This document shows positions 50,952 to 62,900 of a DNA stretch of 64,000 bases, piece after piece. The DNA lies in the NCBI GenBank assembly GCA_964035545.1, contig OZ037771.1, positions 6,257,690 through 6,321,689 of the forward strand, given 5' to 3'. This stretch comes from Bugula neritina. Taxonomy: Eukaryota; Bryozoa; Gymnolaemata; Cheilostomatida; Bugulidae. The notes under the pieces were generated by a model. That model saw only the letters and a list, made by a program, of their open reading frames with translations. It was not told the origin of the DNA and ran no database searches. Each line of letters begins with the position of its first letter. The first letter of the stretch is position 1. The position numbers and the translations under genes were made by a program.

Positions 50952-53900
50952 ATATATATACATATATATATATATATACATATATAAATGTATATCTAAT
51001 GTTTTGCTGTGTAGGTCAGTAACTTCAAAGACTACATAAACCTGTATGTCAAGGACAAAGTAGATGACAACAACATGCCACTCAAAGTTGTGCACGAGGA
51101 AATCAACCCCAGATGGGAGGTGGCCGTCTGCCTATCATCTGAGAAAGGTTTTCAGCAAGTCAGCTTTGTCAATAGCATCGCTACTACCAAGGTACAGCTC
51201 ACCCTTTTAGCTTATTGTACAGTATGTCGTCTAGTTTTTATGTAGCTCAAAGGTTACAAGAGTCTGTTCAATCAGTTTGTAAGAAACTGATTGGCTGGTC
51301 AAATTTGAAATTTTGTTTATTATTTGACCAGGGATCAACCCTTTTGCCTAAATATTCAATGTAAAGACTATTGTCTGGTTTTATAACAGTTCACAAGTAA
51401 AATGAGCATGTTGTATTTTCACAGTTACACTTTTACTAGTAATGGTAAAGGAAACGAATAGATATAATATTTTAGGAGTTGATGCTTTTAGTACAGCTTT
51501 GTTTTACTAATCATAAATAGTTCGGCAGACGTTTCTCATCCATCTATGACATGCTGTCACGTCTCCATGGTAGACTGTATTTTGGTCTGGCAATAATGTA
51601 GAACATTGGCTACCTTACTCTCTGTAACACACAAGCAGTAACTATACGCTGTCTTCACACTTAGCTAATGCTGACTTTTCTCATAAAATCACAAGTCAAG
51701 TGATGTAATTGGAGTTATGCTCTTTTTGCGCAGGGTGGACGACACGTTGACTATATCACGGATCAGATCACGAAGAAACTCGGTGCTGTTGTGTCAAAGA
51801 AATCGGGAAAGGGAGCCGTGCAGGTGAAACCCTTTCAGATAAAGAACAATTTGTGGGTGTTCATCAACTGCCTCGTAGAGAATCCGTCTTTTGACTCTCA
51901 GACTAAAGAGAACATGACTCTGCAGGCCAAGCAGTTTGGATCCAAGTGTGAACTGAGCGAAAAGTTTGTCACCCAGGTAATACTTTATGCTTAGTACTCT
52001 GTACTCACTTAGTGTTCTGTACTTACTTAGTACTCTGTACTCACTACTCTGTACTTACTCACTACTCTGTACTCACCACTCTATACTCACCACTCTATAC
52101 TCACTACTCTGTACTCACTACTCTGCACTCACTACTCTGCACTCACTACTTTATACTCACTAATCTGCACTCACTACTCTGCACTCACTACTCTGCACTC
52201 ACCACTATATACTCACTACTCTATACTCACTAGTCTGTACTCACTACTATATACTCACTACTCTGTACTCACTACTCTATACTCACTACTATATACTCAC
52301 TACTCTGTACTCACTATTCTGTACTCACTACTCTGCACCCACCACTCTGCACTCACCACTCTGTACTCACTACTCTGCACTCGCTACTCTATACTCACTA
52401 CTATGCTATTCTTGCTCTCACCCTGTAATACTGCCATACTGTAATAACTGTCTCTCTCTCTCTAACAGATCACCAAGTGTGGTATCATTGAGCATATTCT
52501 CAACTGGGTGAAGTTTAAAGCTCAAACACAACTGAACAAGAAGTGCACTGCTACTAAGACCTCCAAACTCAAAGGTATTCCGAAGTTGGATGATGCCAAC
52601 GATGCCGGCACCAAGAATTCAGAAAGGTTGGCGTCATATTCTTTATATATCTGCATATTCTTACATATAGGAGTGTCGTATGCTGTATGCCGTACCAATA
52701 ATATTTCACCTTCCCAATAATGCAGTACAAAAGTTATGTTCTCTTGAATGACTAGAGCTCTCAGCTTTTCTAGGCGATAATTTGTATTGTGGTTGTATTA
52801 GGGATGCTGTTTCAATGTTGAGTTGTTTTTAATTGCGTATTCAAGTGTTGGTATACATTGTAGATGTATACTAATAGTTACTATGTACATGTAGATGTAT
52901 ACTAATAGTTACTATGTACATGTAGATGTATACTAATAGTTACTGTGTACATGTAGATGTATACTAATAGTTACTATGTACATGTAGATGTACGCTGATT
53001 CTCACGGAAGGAGACTCGGCCAAGACTCTAGCCGTGGCAGGACTCGGTGTGGTGGGCCGAGACCACTATGGAGTGTTTCCTCTGCGTGGAAAAATGTTGA
53101 ATGTCCGAGAAGCCTCTCACAAACAGGTGAATAGCTGAGCTAGTTGAAGGTGGGCTAGTTATAGGTGAGATAGTTGTAGGTGAGCTAGCTAGTTGTAGGT
53201 GAGCTAGTTGTAGGTGGGCTAGTTGTAGGTGGGCTAGTTGTAGCTGAGCTAGTTGTAGGTGGGTTAGTTGTAGGCGAGCTAGTCTTCACCTCCTGTAATA
53301 TTTGTATGTAGATGAGATAAAGGCATAACTCTTATCTCTATTATATTACTAACTCAGCACTCACTTGAAAACAGTTACTACTATCACAATTTGTCTGTAC
53401 ACAACTACTACTTCTGTATTGTATTGGCATTGTGGCATTGTTACCCAGACTGCTGCTACTTTTGTAGATCATGGACAACGCTGAAATCAACAATATTATT
53501 AAGATACTTGGCTTGCAGTACAAGCTAAAGTACGTTGATTATGACGACGTACGCAAGTTAAGGTAACGTTACTGCTTTATAGGTCTACAGTCTGCGTGTT
53601 ATACTATCGTTTGTCCGCCTACTGGTGCATGTATCTTATATATTCACACTTGCTGCCATGTTTGCTAGATACGGCAAGGTGATGATCATGACCGATCAGG
53701 ACCAAGATGGCTCTCACATCAAAGGCCTTCTCATCAACTTTATACACACAAACTGGCCAAACTTGTTGAAACATAACTTTCTAGTCGAGTTTATAACACC
53801 CATTGTCAAAGTAAGTGTCTCATAGTTACATACATGTCATGTGTCTACAATTCGTGTGTCTACAGATCATGTGTCTATACTTTAGGTGTCTACACATCAT

Positions 53901-56900
53901 GTGTCTACAGGTCATGTATCTACACACCTTGTGTCCACACATCTTTTGTCTACACATCGTATGTCAACACGGGATGTTTCTACTCGCCGTGTGTCTACAC
54001 GTACTCTGTCTACACCTCATGTATCATCTGCTGTAATGAACTCTAACCAGTTGTGTTACTGCGAAGTCTTATTAGCCAACTACTGATTGCCTAAGAAAAC
54101 CTCATTCTAATCATCTTCTTTACTCTCAGGCGAGTAAGAACAAGAAGGAGTATCCATTCTACAGTCTCCCGGAGTTTGAAGAGTGGAAATCAAACACAGA
54201 CAATTGGCATACTTACAAGATAAAGTATTACAAAGGTATTTATTTGGAACTGTATACTAGTCTATTGCATTATATCACATATCCACTATCCTAGGTCCTC
54301 AAGCTAAGTCATAGCTCGCCCTATACAGTGTATATGGAGACACGGCTATCATCTACCTTGTAGGTCTGGGCACCTCCACCAGTAAGGAGGCTAAGGAATA
54401 CTTCTCAGACATGACGCGACATAAGGTCCCCTTCAGGTACTCCGGGGCTGACGATGACACCAGCATACAGCTCGCCTTCAGTAAGAAGTACATCGAAGAG
54501 CGGAAAACATGGCTGACCAATTGGATGCAGGCGAGGAAATCGAGGCATGAACTAGGTATGTCGAGGAAATCAGGCAACACATTCGGAGTTACTTTTCGTG
54601 TCATTTTTGAGACTCTTCGAATGTCTTGTTGAACTTTGACCTCTGGCTGTTTCTAGGCTTGAGTCAGGATTTCCTGTACGGAAAAGACACCAAGAGGATC
54701 ACATATTCTGAGTTTGTCAACAAGGAGCTGGTGCTTTTCTCCAACTTGGACAATGAAAGATCTATTCCTTGTCTGGTTGATGGTAGGTCCCAGATAGTGT
54801 ACGCATTGTTTTATAATCTGTAGAGAGTTATCTGTTCTCATAACTAGTCTGAATTTATCTGTGGAGAGTTGTCTGTTCTCGTAACTAATATGAATACATC
54901 TGTATACAGGAAGTTGTCTGTTCTCGTAACTAGTCTGAGTATATCTGTATACAGGACTGAAGCCTGGGCAGAGGAAAGTGTTATTCACTTGTTTGAAAAG
55001 AAACTTGACTAAAGAATTAAAAGTGGCGCAGCTGGCAGGTTCTGTAGCTGAAATCTCGGCCTACCACCATGGTGAAGCTTCCCTTATGAGTAAGTTTCCT
55101 AAAGTATTGTAGTCGAGTGAAACTGTTCGGCTAAAGGAAGACGCATTGCCCAGGCACTCTCTAGCCTCATGGTTCACATGCTGTGCTCTGTTGTAGGCAC
55201 TATCGTTAACCTGGCGCAGGATTTCGTGGGAAGCAACAACCTGAACCTGCTTGAGCCTGTGGGCCAGTTTGGTACGAGATTGCATGGAGGGAAGGATTCG
55301 GCTAGCCCCCGTTACATATTCACCTGCCTTAAGTTAGTATATGTTCTACTATATTGAACGATATTTACTGGGCGTGTAAACCCCCCACCCCTGTCCCATC
55401 TTATGAAATGTAGCAGAGTGATCCTCATCTACTGTGTTGTTTGTTGCAGTGAATTAACACGACTTCTGTTCCACCAACATGATGATGCTGTACTCAGTTA
55501 CCTCAATGATGATGGACAGAATATAGAGCCAGTGTGGTAAAGATTTGCTTTAATGCTAGCAGTGGCTCGGTGTAGTGTAAAGTTACAGTGTGAGATGTAC
55601 AGTGATAGTGTGAGGTGTACAGTGATAGTGTGAGGTGTACAGTGATAGTGTGAGATGTAGTGATAGTGTGAGGTGTACAGTTATAGTATGTAATGTACAG
55701 TGATAGTGTGAGATGTACAGTGATAGTGTGAGGTGTACAGTGATGGTGTGTAATGTACAGTGATAGTGTGAGGTGTACAGTGATAGTGTGAGATGTAGTG
55801 ATAGTGTGAGGTGTACAGTGATAGTATGTAATGTACAGTGATAGTATGTAATGTACAGTGATAGTGTCAGATGTACAGTGATAGTGTCAGATGTACAGTG
55901 ATAGTGCGTGTGATGCACTAAGACGTCATGTATGCCTGTCTGCTCTGTTATGCTGCTATTACATGCTTGTGGTGAGGTCAATACATAACTCAACTACTGG
56001 GATAGAATGTAGACAAAATCTATATGTTATATTACTGTAGGTACTGCCCTATATTACCTCTGGTTCTCATCAACGGAGCTTCTGGTATTGGTACGGGCTG
56101 GTCCACTAACATTCCCAACTTTGATGTAAGAGAGGTAGTTGCTAATGTTAGAAGACTGATAAAGCATGAAGAACCTGTTGAGATGGTAGGTGGTTATGTG
56201 TAATATACTCGTGCATGTTCATCTATTAACTAGCATGGCTGGTAAATTATTGGAGACTAATTTTCTTTCAAAGGAAATAATATTTGTGAACTTGCAGTTC
56301 ATCCAAAGACTTTCTCAATTTTTACCTATATTGTATGTCGGTGCTGGTAGTTGAAATAGACCATTGCGTTTTTCCTGTTCCCGCTACCAAACAGGGCAGA
56401 GGTAATGATTGCATTTTCTCTGTTCTGTTTCCAGAAACCGTCCTATAAAGGTTTCAACGGCACCATAGAATTTTTAGAGAATCAGAGGTACGTGGCTAGC
56501 GGAGAAATTGCAGTGCTGGGTACGGATAGCATAGAAATCACAGAACTTCCTGTTGGGACGTGGACTCAGTCCTACAAGGAATCCGTGTTAGAGGTCTACT
56601 TGCTGGGCACAGAGAAGCAGCCTGCACAAATACAGTAAGTAGTTCCGTGCATTGCATTGCTTGCAGTACGCAGTATGCATTGTAATATATAGGAAGTATT
56701 CTATATGGTGTACAATAAGTCTTGTAATAGAGAGTTCTGTAGGATGTACAGTGAGTAGCCTACTGTGTATTGTATAGTAAGTATCATATTAAGAAATAAG
56801 TACTGTGTAAGTATTGCATTAAGAAGTAAGTACTGTGTAAGTATTACATTAAGAAGTAAGTACTGTGTAAGTATTGCATTAAGAAGTAAGTACTGTGTAA

Positions 56901-59900
56901 GTATTACATTAAGAAGTAAGTACTGTGTAAGTATTGCATTAAGAAGTAAGTACTGTGTAAGTATTACATTAAGAAGTAAGTACTGTGTAAGTATTGCATT
57001 AAGAAGTAAGTACAGTGTAAGTATTACATTAAGAAGTAAGTACTGTGTAAGTATTGCATTAAGAAGTAAGTACAGTGTAAGTATTACATTAAGAAGTAAG
57101 TACTGTGTAAGTATTGCATTAAGAAGTAAGTACAGTGTATTACATTAAGAAGTAAGTACTGTGTAAGTATTACATTAAGAAGTAAGTACAGTACAAGTAC
57201 TACATTAAGAAGTAAGTACAGTGTAAGTACTACATTAGGAAGTAAGTACAGTGTAAGTACTACATTAAGAAGTAAGTACAAAAAGTCATGCGTGTTCTAG
57301 AGACTACAAGGAGTACCACACGGACACCACCGTCAGATTTGTTGTCAAGATGTCGGCAGAGCAGTTCTCTAAAGCTGAGCAACAAGGATTCTACAGCTTC
57401 TTCAAGTTACAGTCCATCATCAACTTGTCCAACATGGTACCTGCTGTTACATTAACTCATTGTGCCTTCAATCAATAGCCTTGTTCACTTTATTAGCTTG
57501 TCATCTGTGAGTGTAACTAACACTACTGCATGGTCGCAGCTCAGTGCAGCCATAAGCTCTTGTGTTGATATTTTCCTTCCAAGTTCTATACTGGTGGCAC
57601 ACTGGATAAAGTCTCACTCTGTACTGCTATGTGTGACAGGTGCTTGTGCATTCCAAGCAGGTGAAGTTGTTTTTCTATCTAAAGGAGTTTGTCGTATTTA
57701 AATGCATTCTAGATTACCTCTCAGTGTTGACATTTGATATCTAGTAAATAAAGAAGCAGGTCAACTGTTGAACATGCAGGTGTTTAACTTTCCTTTTAAG
57801 GCCAACGCTCTGTCATATTCTACTAAAAATTTATTGGCTGTTCTAAGCTCTCCTCCAATTGGCTGTTATACTAACCTTTCTGCTCCAATTGGCTGTTATA
57901 CTACCCTCTCTCCTCCAATGGTTTAATGCTCTCAATTTGCACTGCTACTCCCAGCTAACTTGTTTCACCGATGTCACGTGTAGCTCTTTCTTAGGTCTTA
58001 TTCGACGACTGTGGGATCCTCAAGCAATACGAATCTTCTCATGCAATCCTTAAAGAGTTTTACGATGTCAGGCTGCGTATGTATAGCGCCCGTAAACAGT
58101 ACCTGGACGGTATGCTGGAAGCTGAGGCTAGAAAGCTCAGTAATCAGGCTAGGTTTATACTAGAAAAGATTGAGGGGAAGATTGTGATTGGTAAGTTTCC
58201 TCTTTTAGAACTCGACCAATTCTGGTATAGATCTGCTAGTTCAGTTTGACCACCACTCGGAGTTAATACATGTGCTATGTCTTACAGTTTATGTAATTTT
58301 TACCTGGTCTATCTTTCCCTGAACCAATGCTACTAACTAATACGTGTACTTCTTGAGTGAATCTTGATAAATTTGCATAGAAATAAATCGGTACATCCTA
58401 TAAAAAAACAACTTGGACAAATTTATACTCATCATCCCTGTGAGAAAACCCCTGATTGAAAGGGTTTTTTTTGTTAAATTGGGCTAAGGACTTATTCATA
58501 TGTGGCAAAAGGGAAATTATGACTGGATGCTCTTCCTAACATCACCAATGACCTTTGTAGGGGTTCGAACCCATGACTTCATGTTTACTAGGCAACGCTC
58601 TAACCCCTACACCATGGCTGCTTTCTAAATCTGTACATCCTAGTAGATGTTTTGTAGTTGACTTTCCGTGTTCCGATATGTAGCCTCACAATCATTGATT
58701 TTTCCAGAAAACAAGAAAAAGAAAGATCTGATAGAGACTCTAGTGAAGGAGGGTTACGACTCGGACCCCGTGAAGGCGTGGAAAGCGTCTCAGTCTAAGG
58801 AGATGGTGGTTGGCGGGGAGGGAGAGGAAGAAGAGAGTGACCCCAGATCTGGCACCGACTTTGCTTACCTCCTTAACATGCCCCTCCTCAACCTCACTCG
58901 GGAGAAGAAGGAGGAACTTCTGAAGCAGAGAGACGACAAGGTGAGGTGATGGTTGGTTGGCAGTCTCAGTCTGGTGTATCTCATGTGTTCACATCAAGTG
59001 GGTAACGTGTATCACTACATACTCACTGTATCACTATATACTCACTGTATCACTTTATACTCACTGTATCACTATATACTCACTGTATCACTTTATACTC
59101 ACTGTATCACTACATACTCACTGTATCACTATATACTCACTGTATCACTACATACTCACTGTATTACTATATACTCACTGTATCACTACATACTCACTGT
59201 ATCACTTTATACTCACTGTATCACTTTATACTCACTGTATCACTTTATACTCACTGTATCACTTTATACTCACTGTATCACTATATACTCACTGTATCAC
59301 TATATACTCACTGTATCACTTTATACTCACTGTATCACTATATACTCACTGTATCACTATATACTCACTGTATCACTATATACTCACTGTACCACTATAT
59401 ACTCACTGTATCACTACATACTCACTGTACCACTATATACTCACTGTATCACTACATACTCACTATCACTATATACTCACTGTATCACTACATACTCACT
59501 GTATCACTATATACTCACTGTATCACTACATACTCACTGTACCACTATATACTCACTGTATCACTATATACTCACTGTATCACTATATACTCACTGTATC
59601 ACTATATACTCACTGTATCACTACATACTCACTGTATCACTATATACTCACTGTATCACTATATACTCACTGTATCACTATATACTCACTGTATCACTTT
59701 ATACTCACTGTATCACTACATACTCACTGTATCACTATATACTCACTGTATCACTACATACTCACTGTATTACTATATACTCACTGTATCACTACATACT
59801 CACTGTATCACTTTATACTCACTGTATCACTTTATACTCACTGTATCACTTTATACTCACTGTATCACTTTATACTCACTGTATCACTATATACTCACTG

Positions 59901-62900
59901 TATCACTATATACTCACTGTATCACTTTATACTCACTGTATCACTATATACTCACTGTATCACTATATACTCACTGTATCACTATATACTCACTGTACCA
60001 CTATATACTCACTGTATCACTACATACTCACTGTACCACTATATACTCACTGTATCACTACATACTCACTATCACTATATACTCACTGTATCACTACATA
60101 CTCACTGTATCACTATATACTCACTGTATCACTACATACTCACTGTACCACTATATACTCACTGTATCACTATATACTCACTGTATCACTATATACTCAC
60201 TGTATCACTATATACTCACTGTATCACTACATACTCACTGTATCACTATATACTCACTGTATCACTATATACTCACTGTATCACTATATACTCACTGTAT
60301 CACTATATACTCACTGTATCACTACATACTCACTGTATCACTATATACTCACTATCACTATATACTCACTGTATCACTACATACTCACTATCACTATATA
60401 CTCACTGTATCACTACATACTCACTGTATCACTAGATACTCACTACCACTATATACTCACTGTATCACTATATACTCACTGTATCACTATATACTCACTA
60501 TCACTATATACTCACTGTATCACTACATACTCACTATCACTATATACTCACTGTATCACTACATACTCACTGTATCACTAGATACTCACTACCACTATAT
60601 ACTCACTGTATCACTATATACTCACTGTATTTTAACTTTGTAGCGGCAAGAGCTTGATCTGCTACGTAGCAAGACACCAAGCAACTTGTGGGAAGAAGAT
60701 TTGGATGCATTCATGGCGGCTCTAGAGGTATGCAATAAGCAAAGTATTATTTTCTCTCAATATCTACTGACAGATTAAAGCTAGGATAGTGATGAATATT
60801 GGCTGTACTGTTATATATCCACATTGGATATCGTATGCTGGATTGAACACACTATCAGTGGCTGCTAACTAATCTTAAGTCATCATCAGCCAACTTTTGG
60901 AATTCCTGTATGAATTTCTCTCATAGAAATACGAGGCTGAAGCTAAGAAATCTGCTCAGAAGTCAGAAGAAGCCAACTTGACCAAACAAAACAAAGGTGG
61001 ACGCTTCAAGTCTCTGAAAAGTGACCTCTTCCCTTCTAAATACGGCCAGCGAGTTGAACCGCCTCTACCGAAAGATAAAATGCGATCAAACAAGACGACG
61101 CGGGTGAGTAGAAAGAGGTTCACACCCAATCACTGCGAACCTGCTCACCGTCACTGCATTTCTATTCCTTTGCATTATGCGAATGGATGCCCGTATGGAT
61201 AAATTTGTGGTCGCGGTTTGCATTAACTTATTGTTGTGACTTCATTCAATGCAACTGTTTCCAAACACCGAATGAAAAATCCATTCACATAATGGGAAGC
61301 TTGAAAACGTAGTGTGTGTTGGAGCTTCAGCAGAGTGTAGCAAGTGATAAACACTGTTTATGTGTGTCTGTTTAGTGAGAGATAAAAACTGTACGTGTGT
61401 CTGTTTGAGTCACAATATTGAACTGGTGATTTGTAGGTAAAGAAGGAAAAAACCGATCCTAAGCAGAATAAGTTAGACACATTTGGATTTGGTGGAAATG
61501 ATGGTGATAATGATGACATACAAGAAGTTACAGCGTCCGATGGTAATAGCAAGGCTAGCCACTTACCACTAGTATCATATGTACCTTTCAGACCGTTGCA
61601 TACAGCTCGGCCCGCACTGCGGCATAGCACCTGCCTTAGCTACTTTCCGTACAAACAGCGACTAGTTAAACAAGGAGATACGTACTCAGTCTCTGCTATT
61701 ACTTCTGTGCCAACTCAACTCTCTAACATTACCATTGACTGTAATTTAAGACTACTTGATAGCAAAAGAGTTGTCAGAAACACTCAGTATTTTCATATAT
61801 TATTTAATTCATTAAGACGATTGAAATAAATGTAATAAACATATTGTCACCATTTGAGTCTTGCTGGAAGCCATAAGAATTTATTCTATTTGGTTTCTTG
61901 TTGGGTTATTAGTTTAAATTTTGTAGCCAAACCGAAAGCAGCTGCTAAAAAGCGTTTTGCTGAGCAAAAACCTCGAAAAAGTTCGACTGCATTAACTGAT
62001 TCACCCAGCAAGAAACCAAAAGATAGCAAGAAAAAGAATCCCTGGGAAACCGATTCAGAGGATTTAGATCTCAGTATTAGTGATCTAGATGATAGTGTGC
62101 CTCTAGTATCTCGGCAGAAGGTTGGAGCTCGCAAAGCAGGTTCGTGTAACTTATGTCGTAATCCGCCGCCAGTAATGTTTGATAGTAGTGGTAGTTTGGT
62201 AGCAGTAACACCAATATTAGTGATTCTAGTGGTAGTGGTGGTAGTAGTGGTAGCAGTAGTAGTAGTGGTAGTGAAAGTCATAGTAGTAGTAGTAATAGCA
62301 GCAGTAATAGTAGTAGTGGTGGTGCTGGTGGTAGTAGAAGTAGTAACAGTGGCAATAGTCACAGCTTCAGTGGCTGTAGCACCAAATCTCTAGTCAGGCC
62401 AAATGGATATGTCTGTACTTAAATAGTAATTTAGATAAATTACATAAAATATAGAAAATTTAGCTGCCAGATAAATAAGAACTAGCCAGTGACAGTATCA
62501 ACTAAATTTGGTCTCAACTCCATCTGGCGAAGACTGCATCTTTCACAAGTACTTTCTCTGTTTACAACACAAGGTTTTAAACCAATAACTCAATATCCAT
62601 TTATTGACTTCAATCCTCTTCCAGACTCTGGTCTGGCATCATGGCTGTGTTCTACTATCAGTTCTGTGAAGTAACTTGGCATTTATGAAAACTAACGAGT
62701 ATAACTCTTATGCTCTGGTCTGTACGCCTGGAATATTATTCACTCAGTTCTGCGTGTTTAATCCCAGAACTTGATGTGATTGATTAGTTACAATGAGAAA
62801 AGATATAATCTCTTTTGGTCATAGTCGAAATCCTTCCCCCCCCCCCCAAGATGCATCAGCAGCAGTACATAAAATATATTTTTTTATATTGCTTTTGCCT

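Noticed and set aside
55583-55993. 136-codon minus frame with Thr/Leu/Tyr/His repeats
   Set aside because: It is the complement of the 20-bp minisatellite in TOP2 intron 17.
58421-58625. True tRNA gene
   Set aside because: A and B boxes are present, but the acceptor stem does not pair, and the same body and tail recur at 2009, 2370 and 7293, so it is a SINE.
58953-60581. Open frames of 542 and 492 codons
   Set aside because: They lie entirely in a 19-bp minisatellite. The unit lacks stops on this strand, so frames stay open and translate to a 19-residue cyclic peptide. The array is TOP2 intron 22, flanked by in-phase exons.
58999-60632. CRISPR-like regular repeat array
   Set aside because: Units are directly adjacent without unique spacers, and the context is a eukaryotic intron.
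61886-62393. Poly-Val and poly-Thr frames extending TOP2 exon 26
   Set aside because: Read-through of a donor (GCAG|GTTCGT) into an AGT microsatellite; exon 27 joins in phase and restores a TOP2-like tail.
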